A DNA stretch of 43,929 nt from a virus, in the IMG/VR virus record IMGVR_UViG_3300030333_002529, positions 1 through 43,929 of that record; one strand, 5' to 3'. The translations under genes were made by a program, and so were the position numbers. Below are positions 10,201-16,960 of the stretch, piece after piece (the first letter of the stretch is position 1; each line of letters opens with the position of its first letter). The notes under the pieces are model-generated. The model saw only the letters and a list, made by a program, of their open reading frames with translations, did no database searches and was not told the DNA's origin.

Positions 10201-13200
10201 CAGACTCAGCAGCACCAAGAGCAGTGAATAGTGATCCAGATCCAACCCAATCCCTAGTTCTAATAGTATTACCAATACCACTTAGATCACCAAGTGATGT
10301 GTCTTCACCAAACTCAGTAGAAGTCTTACTCTCTGCAGCTCCACCAGCACTGAATAGAGAACCACCAGCAGTAGGATCTCTGAATACAACATATTCTGAA
10401 CCAATACCTGATGTCTGAAGTGTTCCTGTTACAGGATATATTGTAGAAGACCAAATTACTGTTCCGTAATCATCTTCACCTTCTTGGATGTTAAGATCAC
10501 CATACTCACCAAATACTGTTGCATTATCAACAATGTTACCTTCATCCTCAGTGGAGAATACATTAATAGAAGACTCGTTGTAATCAAAGGTAACAGATTC
10601 AGCCGCACCACCAATGGTAGGTAAGTTATAGTAACCAACATAACTCCATGCATATCTGTATGTGTTACCAATAAACTGAGGTGCAGTAAAGATATCAAAC
10701 AGTGCTGTATCATTAACTGGTTCAAATGCAACTCTCTCTGCAGCACCACCAATACTGTATAGAGAACCTTCACCAATCTGACCCCAGATAGGTTTGTACT
10801 GAACATGACCTGCTTCTTCTTGTGTCTTCTCTTGACCTGCAACTGGGAATGTACCGTAAGGTTTTGTCTCGTAAGTAGGAGGTAACTGATCAATCTCCTC
10901 TTGAGTCCATAGAGGTCTTGTTAAACTTAAGTTGAGTGATCCGAATGGAGTAGCAGTAGAGGTGAATATAATCTGTCCCTGATCATACTCTCCACCATAC
11001 TGAGGTTCTATTACAGAACCATAGTCATCAACTACAGTTACAGAATCAACTACCAATCCATTATCTACTGTTCCATATGGAATAATTGATGATTCGTTGT
11101 ATGCCCATGATACAGATTCTGCAACTCCATTAAGACTGAACAATCCACCTGTACCTGGAGGTGCATTCCATACGAAGCTATAGGTGTTACCAATAAACTG
11201 TGGAGCAGTGTAGATATCAAATAGTGTTGTAGCATCACCAAGTTCTGTGTTGGTAATACATTCACCAGCTCCACTAGCACTGAATAGTGATCCACCTTGT
11301 GTAGGATCTCTGAATACAATAGCATTTGGTGAAGTACCAGAAGCTTGAAGTGTTCCTGAAACAGGAAGAACTGTGCTAGTCCAGAATACCCAACCATAAT
11401 CATATTCACCACCAGACTGAGGTGCAGTGATAACTGTACTATCGTCAAAGACAGTAGCAGCATCTGTTATAAGACCACTATCATCAGTACTGAATACAAC
11501 AATGGAATCTTCACTGTAATCATATGTTATAGACTCTGCTGCACCACCGATAGTTGGTACTGAAGCATAACCAGTGTAATTCCAGCAGAAGCTATAGGTG
11601 TTACCAATACCTGCAGGTGAAGTGTAGATATCGAATAGTGTTGTAGAATCACCAATTTCTGTTGTAGATACACATTCAGCAGCACCACCTACAGTTGGTA
11701 TTCCACCAGTACCAGCAGGTGCTCTCCATACAAATCTGTATGTGTTACCAATCCATTCAGGTGCAGTGAATATATCAATAGATCCTGTTACAGGATATAC
11801 AGTCTCAGTGTAAATTACTGAACCGTAATTAATCTCTTCTTCTTGTGGGAGTGCGACTCCTCCATATTCAGCTGTAGTAGTTACACCGTCTGCTATTAAT
11901 CCTTCATCATCGGAAGAGAAGGTAACAATAGATGATTCGTTGTAGTCGAATGTTACTGACTCAGCAGCACCACCGACTCTGGACATTTCACCAGTACCAA
12001 TTTCACGGAAGACAAGTCTTTCGACCATGCTACCGATATAATAGTTACCACCAACTATCTGGAATGCACCAGTTGTATTTGGTTCTACAGTAACAGATTC
12101 TGCTGCACCACCAACTGAGAATAATGAACCCTGACCAATCTGACCCCAAATAGGAATGAATCTAACATCCTTCGCTTCTTCCTGTGTCTTCTCATCACCT
12201 ACCTGTGGGAATGTACCGTAAGGCTTGGTCTCATACTCTGGATTAAGTTCATCAATATCTTCCTGAGTCCACAATTCTCTTATGAGACTAAAGGTGAATG
12301 TTCCCTGTGCAGAATTAGCAGTAGCACTATAGACAATTAAACCATAATCATATTCACCACCATCTTGAGGTGGATGAACTGTACCATAATCCTCACCTAT
12401 AGCAGCATCTGTTATAAGACCACTGTCTTCACTGCTGAATGGTACAACTGTACTATCATTATAATCAAATGTTGTTCTTTCTGTATGTGCAACACCTTCA
12501 AAGGATGATATGTTACCAGATCCAATCTCTCTGAATGTTGCTTGAAGGTTAGTATATGCACCAGAATAAGTAAACAGTGCAATATCTTCAACTGGTTGAT
12601 ATCCAACTGCTTCGGAAGCTCCTCCCATACTGAAGAGGTTACCACTCTGTACGAATCCATGACCCCAAGTAAATGAGTAGGTATCGAAGTTATGACCCTC
12701 AGTAGCAGAAAGACCTGGATTCTCTGGTTGGAAATAATTCTCTGGAGTTGAATCATTAATAACTTTAGGATCAGTCTTGATAGTAAGTCCACCCATTGAG
12801 GTTGCAACACCCTCATGCCAGATGTACCACCAGTTCTCTGATAACCATCCTTCAGTAACAAGACCCCAATTCTCTGATTCAACTGGACTATCTGTTATTG
12901 ATCCCCAGTTATCAGTACTATATCCAATAGTAGCAGTTTCATCATATCCATATGTTCTTAGTATTGCTACACCACCAGTTACAGGTAGAGAACCAGATCC
13001 TGTCCAATGATACTGGAACTTAAGATTGCTATATGCACCAGACCAATTGAATAGAGTTGTCTCTCCTCCAACTACACTATCAGTTCTACACTCAGCAGAT
13101 CCACCAGCACTGAATAGAGATCCAGATGCAGTCCAGTGTGGTGCATTAGTTGTAAGATCTTGACCAGTTATATGGATAGATCCTTGACCTTCCCAATACC

Positions 13201-14245
13201 TAGCGTAAGTACCATCTCCTTGAATATCATAGAGAGCAATAAACTCATACGTTCCAGTATTTGCCTCTACGTTATTCCATATAATTCCACCATGATCATA
13301 TTCACCACCTGACTTAGGTTCTGCAATGCTTCCTTCATCTTCAGTCTCACTAAATCCATACCAGACTAATCCATGATCTTCTGTCTGTAATGTAAATCCA
13401 GATTCATCATTAAACTCATGTACAAACTTCTCAATACCAGCACCTGCATATGAGGTGTTACCAGACATAACCTCACGACTTGTCTGTGAGTATATCTCTC
13501 CACCAGTTAGACTGAATAATGTTGTCTTATCTCCAAATTCTGTAGAGGTCTTAGTCTCTGAGAGACCACTTGCAGCGAATAGACCACCTGAACCTGTTCT
13601 ATCTGTAGTAAAGCTATAAGTATTAAATTCTGCCCAAGGTGCATTACTAAACTTATGATATGATGTTGCACCTCTTACATCACCTATGTTGTATACAAAT
13701 CCCCAAGATTCTTCTCCTCCAGACTTGGGAGCTGTAATATCTCCAAAATCCAAAAGACTTGGGACTGCATCGACAGCTCCCAAGTCTTCTGTAGTGAATG
13801 GTACGAATAAAAATTCGTTCCAATCTAATGTTGTTGTTACCTCGCAAGTTCCAGATACACTAAGCCCACCAGAACCTAACCAGAACGCACTACTGCGTTC
13901 CATTCCACCACCCATTTCAAATAGGGATCCATTACCAGCCCATATCTTTCTGATACCCTCTAAAGCGGTACTAGCAAGCAATGCAGTTCCAGTAGAGACA
14001 TGAGGGGCAGGGCTCCATCTTTCAGTGGATCCACTAGATATGGTTGTTGTTCCAAATGGATAGTTATCTGCTGATACAGATATTTCTCCGTAACTATCTT
14101 GACTTAAATTACTTTCTGCTTCTAAATTCGTTGGAGCATCACCTATCGATCCATAATCATCCGTTACGTTAAGGACGGTAATATCGCCATAACTTTCGGT
14201 AGAGTATAGAGAAATTGTATTTGAATCGTAGGTATATTCGTTCAT
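4292..14245 (-). CDS. Giant repetitive beta-rich virion protein (3317 aa)
   Basis: This is one uninterrupted frame of 3317 codons, starting with ATG at 14245 (MNEYTYDSNTISLYSTESYG). Almost the whole protein is repeats. The N-terminal two thirds alternate DYGxITD/GGEYDYGSV segments, TAPQFIGNTYSFxW segments (at least ten copies) and GSGGLFSxGGAAES segments. The last third (about residues 2350-3250) is a tighter array of roughly 18-20 residue units such as GSGSLFTAGGAAES, TTNPPEDTxLYT and GSGSITLSGxxxE. Cysteine is rare, and there is no signal peptide or transmembrane helix. A hairpin terminator precedes it, and a late promoter follows for the next gene. The composition (Gly, Ser, Thr, Ala, aromatic) suggests a long beta-structured fibre or surface protein. 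I recognise no catalytic domain; the exact virion location cannot be told from sequence. Confidence 0.85.
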   Translation of the reverse strand: MNEYTYDSNTISLYSTESYGDITVLNVTDDYGSIGDAPTNLEAESNLSQDSYGEISVSADNYPFGTTTISSGSTERWSPAPHVSTGTALLASTALEGIRKIWAGNGSLFEMGGGMERSSAFWLGSGGLSVSGTCEVTTTLDWNEFLFVPFTTEDLGAVDAVPSLLDFGDITAPKSGGEESWGFVYNIGDVRGATSYHKFSNAPWAEFNTYSFTTDRTGSGGLFAASGLSETKTSTEFGDKTTLFSLTGGEIYSQTSREVMSGNTSYAGAGIEKFVHEFNDESGFTLQTEDHGLVWYGFSETEDEGSIAEPKSGGEYDHGGIIWNNVEANTGTYEFIALYDIQGDGTYARYWEGQGSIHITGQDLTTNAPHWTASGSLFSAGGSAECRTDSVVGGETTLFNWSGAYSNLKFQYHWTGSGSLPVTGGVAILRTYGYDETATIGYSTDNWGSITDSPVESENWGLVTEGWLSENWWYIWHEGVATSMGGLTIKTDPKVINDSTPENYFQPENPGLSATEGHNFDTYSFTWGHGFVQSGNLFSMGGASEAVGYQPVEDIALFTYSGAYTNLQATFREIGSGNISSFEGVAHTERTTFDYNDSTVVPFSSEDSGLITDAAIGEDYGTVHPPQDGGEYDYGLIVYSATANSAQGTFTFSLIRELWTQEDIDELNPEYETKPYGTFPQVGDEKTQEEAKDVRFIPIWGQIGQGSLFSVGGAAESVTVEPNTTGAFQIVGGNYYIGSMVERLVFREIGTGEMSRVGGAAESVTFDYNESSIVTFSSDDEGLIADGVTTTAEYGGVALPQEEEINYGSVIYTETVYPVTGSIDIFTAPEWIGNTYRFVWRAPAGTGGIPTVGGAAECVSTTEIGDSTTLFDIYTSPAGIGNTYSFCWNYTGYASVPTIGGAAESITYDYSEDSIVVFSTDDSGLITDAATVFDDSTVITAPQSGGEYDYGWVFWTSTVLPVSGTLQASGTSPNAIVFRDPTQGGSLFSASGAGECITNTELGDATTLFDIYTAPQFIGNTYSFVWNAPPGTGGLFSLNGVAESVSWAYNESSIIPYGTVDNGLVVDSVTVVDDYGSVIEPQYGGEYDQGQIIFTSTATPFGSLNLSLTRPLWTQEEIDQLPPTYETKPYGTFPVAGQEKTQEEAGHVQYKPIWGQIGEGSLYSIGGAAERVAFEPVNDTALFDIFTAPQFIGNTYRYAWSYVGYYNLPTIGGAAESVTFDYNESSINVFSTEDEGNIVDNATVFGEYGDLNIQEGEDDYGTVIWSSTIYPVTGTLQTSGIGSEYVVFRDPTAGGSLFSAGGAAESKTSTEFGEDTSLGDLSGIGNTIRTRDWVGSGSLFTALGAAESATFDYNESSIVTFTSDDYGLITDAATTLVDQGNVADIQEGEDDYGSVIYTETVYPVTGLVTLTTAPQFINNTYSFCWNFVSEDGSLFTAAGAAESATVDWESTGLFDVFTAPQYIGNTYSFVWNAPPGSGGLFSIVDAAECVTWNYAPGPTLPFNTADWGAVTDLTHPTNDVINYGDLGLFDEDTEDYGFVIYTSETVSNSGTYTISLTRALWTQEEIDALNPEYLTEPFGTFPQVGDEKTQEESGDVKYEPSYAHTGEGSLFTTGGSAESATYQPTEDTALFDIFTAPQFIGNTYRFIWNAPPGTGGLFSIGGCVESRAYAYNDSAVVTYGTVDYGSVTDATHPTNDVINYGEVALPQSDGEVDYGSVLYTSTTYPTTGTYVVDGAVTQSFSKGVYTGGGSLFATSGAGECVSTTEFGEDTSLGDLSGSGSQSSTVVEIGTGSLFSTGGAAECRTYDYDQNAIVVFTSTDHGLVVDSVVTSDDQGSVDTIQSGGEYDYGSVLYSANAIPVTGSYVIDGSVSTAFTFGNFSGSGSLFTASGAAESSTYSPENDTALFDIFTAPQFVGNTYCFIWNAPDGSGGLFSVGGCVESRAYAYNESASQAFSTEDNGFISDAVTTIDDHGGFGYPGDNTEDHGQVWLGATNGAAANGTLTFGGEVFEIYKPAYAHTGEGSLFTALGAAESVTSTEFGEDTSLGDLSGTHSIARTFREVGTGSIFTVVGGAESRTYNYDINLTAITFQEDNGLITDSVTVVDDQGTVHPPQDGGEYDYGSIWIGLGSQLWRSSDTVSASGTYHLGLISDTVGIARTFGHIASGSLFATGGAAEVVAYDYEDITLYDIFTAPQFIGNTYSFSWQYYGSGNISSLGGAAESRTWNYSDTLPSQLVVDDEGNIVDPTTVFADYGDLGVKWGGEEDYGSNNTLAHPGLAASGTYTIGGVANTPFVWRQGCEGGTYLVSGEGLERPTTALTGEGSAYIYTAPQFINNTYAFTWGHGFVQSGSLFSAGGAAESTTTNPPEDTLLYTVAGTRISERQTFAESGSGSITLSGAAVERQTDEWVGSGNVTLSGAGAESKSFANFDGSGSLFTAGGAVEAVAVLEAGTGLWDYVGSAIEKHTERWIGSGSATVSGEAIVRIARAPYIGSGTVTLSGTKAESFTPAPEIGSGSLFTASGAAESATVDYESTYLFTIVGSTHYTFSLRHIGAGSLYTSSGAAESTTTNPPEDTALFAVGGTKAESFTPATHVGSGSITLSGSGSEKYTGAFEGSGTATITGEADLIYRVRYFGSGSLFTAGGVAESVTTNPPESTSLHQISGTKVEKAVFREIGSGSISLSGAATGTRYIPHITGSGTYTIGGACTFKVRYILTGSGNVFTAGGAAEAVGTNPPEDIALFVWSGNAESQWSPSWVGQGSYFTSGEIPEPLITKHWTASGSLFSVGGAAESFSANIDGIGLYEISGSGSQRSTVSEVGSGSLWTASGASESIGTNPPESTVLYTYVGAGIEKHTERWIGSGSTTFSGAVSDIQRTFAESGSGSIIISGSALESQTDDWVGSGSLFTAGGSAESTTTNPPENTVLYTWTGAVTEKHTENWVGSGSATVSGAVSDVQRTFAESGSGSLFTALGAAVSISTSEFTTGIFTISGDGAPSRTRPFIGSGSIIISGTKAESFTPAPEIGTGTATFTGEAAIQWVPSWIGSGSAYISGAVTDIQITKHWTGSGSLFTTGGSAESITTNPPEDTLLYTVAGNSSEAKAVILSGSGTITLSGESRNIFTPNNIGSGTATIFGTSDERQTDHYQGSGTASISGVVDDSLTFAESGSGSLFTASGAAESATVDYEDTTLYDIFGHGAEAFVRKGYVGSGSFSDITGEVTDVKLTHADPAGDVDYVVSGEVTDIKRTFGYVAPYGTLFAFSGGVESATVDYENILLTTIGGSADDKFVRSAYIGEGTITLSGESLNELRTFEPPFMFATII
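4500..7200 (-). repeat. Short-period coding repeat array in the C-terminal third of the giant protein
   Basis: The DNA keeps repeating variants of the codons for GSGSLFTAGGAAES and TTNPPEDT. On the plus strand this appears as runs like agtgatccagatccag. The period in protein is about 18-20 residues, with two alternating unit types, one with LFTAxGAAES and one with xxTLSGxxxE. Copies differ at many synonymous sites, so they are old or under selection to diverge at DNA level rather than freshly duplicated. Confidence 0.75.
9465..12280 (-). repeat. Three copies of a roughly 450-residue super-repeat
   Basis: Three copies of a distinctive block, LWTQEEIDxLNPEY followed by GTFPQVGDEKTQEE, occur at about 12170-12280, 10805-10915 and 9465-9580. 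They are spaced about 1345-1355 bases apart, giving a super-repeat of about 450 residues. Each is followed by a GxGSLF segment and the same order of TAPQFIGNTYxF and DYGxI modules. The WTQEEID block is the only helical-looking, charged part of an otherwise beta-rich protein. Confidence 0.75.
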
Positions 14246-14257
14246 ACTTTACGAAAA

Positions 14258-14290
14258 CAATAAGAAGGGGGTGGAATATCTCCAACCCCC
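14258..14290 (-). terminator. Hairpin terminator after the 341-aa gene
   Basis: The minus strand reads GGGGGTTGGAGATATTCCACCCCC, a strong stem with one bulge, followed by TTCTTATTGTTTTCG. The T-tract is imperfect. It lies between the stop of the 341-aa gene and the start of the giant repeat gene, so it should end or process the upstream transcript. Confidence 0.6.
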
Positions 14291-14318
14291 AACCCGATAT
14301 ACTTAATAGTATTAGTAA

Positions 14319-15344
14319 TCAGTCGAGGCTGATGTTCAATGTAACCTTAATTTGGTCACCGTTGTTCTGAATAGGGTATGGACCATTTGTAAATCTTTCA
14401 GCGAACATTATGCTGCTGTAAAGAGTTAGGTTACCAGATCCATCCAATGCAGGAGTTGTGGTGAATGTTGATGTTGAAGGTGTACTAAAGATTGTGTATG
14501 TATTTTCAGTAGTTGTAGTGTTTGAAGTACCACGTGCAATGTAAATAACATCGCCTGGTTGTAAACCGTGAGCTTGAGTAGCAGTAACTGAAGTGTAGTC
14601 AAGTGTGATACTTGGGTCAGTAGCACCCTGAATGTTATCAGTTAGAGCAACAGCAGCGTTTGTATTATCAACAAGATAGATACGTCTTTGAGCACGATCA
14701 ATACCACCAATAACTGTACCAGCAGGAACAGCAGTGTTACCACCGATAGACATTCCGATTGTAATGTTATCCATTACAGAAGCTACGTTAGGAAGTGTAA
14801 TGTAGTCATTACCGATAACTCCAATACATACGTTTGAAGAATCGCCCTTTGTTAGAGTAGTAGCAGCAGCACCTGAAGCAGCATCAGCAACACCTTGAAT
14901 CGCAAGAGGCATGTTGTTTGCTCTTACAATGTAATAACCATATACGTTACCAGCAGCAGCATCAAATGTGAAAGTCTGTTCTGGGTAAGTAGCAGTTGTT
15001 ACAACACCAGCAGTAGCATCTTGATTAATTTTCCACTGCCCACCATTTAGGAGAATACCAGTCTGTTCTGTATAATCGTAACGTGATTCAGTACGATTGT
15101 TTACACAATAAGGATAACCTGTGTTTACAGTTTGACCATACTTGTTTGTATTACCATCTTGGTATGGTTCGTAGTATGCTGTCGCACTAGGCACATCACC
15201 TTCAGCAGGGGTCGTGTCAGTAGTGTAAAGCTTAAGAATTAGATCCCTTGGTGCATTATCCTCTCTATCCAAAACAAAGTTGTTCTGGTTAACGAGATAA
15301 CGAAGTGACTCAAGTTCGCCAATATTAGGTACTAGCAGTGCCAT
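14319..15344 (-). CDS. Virion structural protein, 341 aa
   Basis: The protein starts MALLVPNIGELESLRYLVNQ, a beginning I associate with cyanophage structural proteins. Residues about 1-130 look like one beta domain. Residues about 245-300 hold HGLQPGDVIYIARG and TFTTTPALDG, resembling the short E1_FCCH-type beta module also seen in the left-edge fibre-like protein. The C-terminus (NGDQIKVTLNISLD) is a final beta strand. A GGAG Shine-Dalgarno lies about 9 bases before the ATG, better than most genes here, and a late promoter box is 44 bases upstream. A hairpin terminator follows the stop. It is probably a late-expressed tail or fibre-associated component; the precise role is unknown. Confidence 0.8.
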   Translation of the reverse strand: MALLVPNIGELESLRYLVNQNNFVLDREDNAPRDLILKLYTTDTTPAEGDVPSATAYYEPYQDGNTNKYGQTVNTGYPYCVNNRTESRYDYTEQTGILLNGGQWKINQDATAGVVTTATYPEQTFTFDAAAGNVYGYYIVRANNMPLAIQGVADAASGAAATTLTKGDSSNVCIGVIGNDYITLPNVASVMDNITIGMSIGGNTAVPAGTVIGGIDRAQRRIYLVDNTNAAVALTDNIQGATDPSITLDYTSVTATQAHGLQPGDVIYIARGTSNTTTTENTYTIFSTPSTSTFTTTPALDGSGNLTLYSSIMFAERFTNGPYPIQNNGDQIKVTLNISLD

Positions 15345-15387
15345 TTAATTTGTCTCCGAAAATCGTTGTGTGTTGCTTGCTTACGTT

Positions 15388-15395
15388 TATTTATA
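15388..15395 (-). promoter_or_regulatory. T4-type late promoter, TATAAATA
   Basis: An exact TATAAATA on the minus strand lies in the 75-base gap between the 234-aa and 341-aa genes. It is 44 bases before the ATG at 15344, and the leader carries a GGAG ribosome binding site. The position and spacing fit a late promoter for the 341-aa gene. Confidence 0.7.
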
Positions 15396-15419
15396 AAATA
15401 ATCGTCCCTCGATTATTTA

Positions 15420-16124
15420 TCAAAGGAAAACTTTAAGAGATAACATGAATCTCCTAATCTGGTTTACCTGATCAACTCGGAACCGTAGCATATCCCCAGC
15501 TATTAAATCTTTATCCCAACTATTTAAATTATCACCACTTGCTTTCAAGTTTCCATTAATCTGTGGTTTATCACCACCAGTTATAGTTTGAAAGTTAGGA
15601 AAATCGTTGAATGTACATTTCTGTACATCCATAACTAAAACACCAACAACATCCGAAGTCAGTGTCCAAGACTGGATTCTTCCAGTCACATCTATCTGCA
15701 GTTCACCTTTCTCTCCAGTGTTCATATCTACAGAACCACTACCATAAACGAAGTTAATTGTTCTGGTAAGATCTGCAGTTGTTGATTGAGCAACGCAGAA
15801 AAGCTTATCTCCAGCACTAGGTGGTGTTGCAAATTGAATCTTATCTCCACTAACAGTATAATCTACTCCTGGATGTTGAAGTAATCCATTCTTAGAGACA
15901 ATTAATTGTCCTTCATTTGTTGGAAAATATGCAGTATTTCCTTCTGTTAGATTAAATTCAACCCTTGTTCCATCGAACTGAGAAGTGAAATCATCAAGAA
16001 CCTCATTATTATTCTGCAAATACTTTGCAGGTATATCATAATTTACACCAACTGCAAATTTCTTCTTGGCCTCAGAAACTATATTATAGTTTTGAGATTG
16101 TACTGATACGTTATAGGTAGGCAT
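15420..16124 (-). CDS. Virion structural protein, 234 aa
   Basis: The protein begins MPTYNVSVQSQNYNIVSEAK. Residues about 50-115 hold the motif NGLLQHPGVDYTVSGDKIQF followed by a P-x-x-G-D-K turn, a beta-sandwich module that also occurs in the gp7-like protein of this window. The C-terminal half contains a further beta domain ending LRFRVDQVNQIRRFMLSLKV. It starts with a TGATG overlap on the stop of the BppU-like gene, so the two are translationally coupled. No catalytic motif is visible. A baseplate- or fibre-associated role is inferred from context. Confidence 0.8.
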   Translation of the reverse strand: MPTYNVSVQSQNYNIVSEAKKKFAVGVNYDIPAKYLQNNNEVLDDFTSQFDGTRVEFNLTEGNTAYFPTNEGQLIVSKNGLLQHPGVDYTVSGDKIQFATPPSAGDKLFCVAQSTTADLTRTINFVYGSGSVDMNTGEKGELQIDVTGRIQSWTLTSDVVGVLVMDVQKCTFNDFPNFQTITGGDKPQINGNLKASGDNLNSWDKDLIAGDMLRFRVDQVNQIRRFMLSLKVFL

Positions 16125-16459
16125 CAGGAAACTCCAGGTGTTACTTCAAGTATTCCTTCAATAACTCTCGACTTAGTACCTGAAGGTGCAGTCAAAAGAA
16201 TATCATAAACATACCTTCGAGCTTCTAAAGTAGCTGATGTAGTATTAGGAAGGGTTATTGATAATTGTCCGTTATATCTGTCTGGAAAATCAACCGTAAA
16301 GTCTGTTGATGTAGATGAAGTATAACTTCTTTTCAATTTCGCTACAGCACTATAACCAGTTAAATTTAACGGTGTTGTATTCGCTTCATTCTGAATATTA
16401 AAGGTCGCACTAAAGTCGGTTCCTTTCTCACAAATTAAATTTATTGGTATAGCAGCCAT
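16124..16459 (-). CDS. BppU N-terminal-like beta structural protein, 111 aa
   Basis: The protein has the layout of the BppU-like N-terminal fold of baseplate upper proteins. It opens with a strand and KGTDFSATFNIQ, then LNLTGYSAVAKLKRSY, then GQLSITLPNTTSATLEARRY, VYDILLTAPSGTKSRVIEG and a final ILEVTPGVS strand. In other phages this fold anchors receptor-binding modules to the baseplate. Here it is a stand-alone domain, coupled by TGATG to the following 234-aa structural gene, which suggests the two products act together. The family call is by motif pattern only. Confidence 0.75.
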   Translation of the reverse strand: MAAIPINLICEKGTDFSATFNIQNEANTTPLNLTGYSAVAKLKRSYTSSTSTDFTVDFPDRYNGQLSITLPNTTSATLEARRYVYDILLTAPSGTKSRVIEGILEVTPGVS

Positions 16460-16462
16460 CTG

Positions 16463-16502
16463 ACATATAAAGAACCCCTCACTATTTAGCGAGGGGGAAC
16501 TT
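16463..16502 (-). terminator. Hairpin terminator after the 80-aa gene
   Basis: On the minus strand GTTCCCCCTCGCT and AGTGAGGGGTTC pair around an AAAT loop, followed by TTTATATG. It lies between the 80-aa gene and the BppU-like gene. No promoter box is visible between this hairpin and the ATG at 16459, so downstream expression would need read-through or processing. Confidence 0.65.
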
Positions 16503-16504
16503 TG

Positions 16505-16747
16505 TTATTCTGTTGGAGGTGTTTCAGGTGTTTCTGTTTCTGGTGTTGGTAGCGGTTCAGCATTAACATCACCAGTTAGAATACCAAGGGTTTCTAGTCC
16601 ACCTTGAAGTTTTGTACGATACTCTCTAAGACGAATGAGTTCTGTCTCTGCCTTAGAAATTTTCTCGTTAGCATCAGCAAGCTGTTTGGTAAACTCCTCT
16701 CGCAACTGTGCTGGTTCCATAGTAGGAGCCTTTGGTGTTTCAGTCAT
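16505..16747 (-). CDS. Small coiled-coil protein, 80 aa
   Basis: The protein has a central amphipathic helix (about residues 12-55, AQLREEFTKQLADANEKISK and on) with heptad-like spacing, and a Pro/Glu/Thr-rich C-terminal tail (TPETETPETPPTE). It has no other recognisable domain. It follows the 65-aa gene by 15 bases and is followed by a strong hairpin. It may be an assembly factor or a small structural component; function unknown. Confidence 0.75.
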   Translation of the reverse strand: MTETPKAPTMEPAQLREEFTKQLADANEKISKAETELIRLREYRTKLQGGLETLGILTGDVNAEPLPTPETETPETPPTE

Positions 16748-16762
16748 AATAAGTGATCGATC

Positions 16763-16960
16763 TTACTTATTTATTATAGCATGAATCATCGATTTTAGCT
16801 CAGCGAGTTCGGATTTTACCATCTGTAATTCCATATCAGAATATTTTGATCGAGCTCTTGCTGCTCTAATCTGATCAAATGATTTCTTATCCTTATTAAT
16901 TATAGCACCAGTTTCTGAGTCTCTATAAAGACCGTCCTCACCTTCTACTTGGATATCCAT
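16763..16960 (-). CDS. Small helical protein, 65 aa
   Basis: The protein starts MDIQVEGEDGLYRDSETGAI, continues with a basic DQIRAARARSKY segment, and ends in a helix MELQMVKSELAELKSMIHAI likely to form a coiled coil. Its ATG overlaps the stop of the 2737-aa gene as TAATG, giving tight coupling. I have a general memory of similar small proteins in T4-like cyanophages but no function. It could be a chaperone or cofactor for the giant protein encoded just before it. Confidence 0.75.
   Translation of the reverse strand: MDIQVEGEDGLYRDSETGAIINKDKKSFDQIRAARARSKYSDMELQMVKSELAELKSMIHAIINK

Noticed and set aside
4500-14000. Regular DNA repeats that could suggest a CRISPR array or tandem satellite
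   Set aside because: The repeats are in frame, diverge at synonymous positions and encode a continuous protein; there are no uniform direct repeats with unique spacers.
4292-14245. The idea that the giant repeat gene is an assembly artefact
   Set aside because: Copies are diverged at DNA level and no two long stretches are identical as far as I can see by eye, which is not what a collapsed or expanded assembly would produce.
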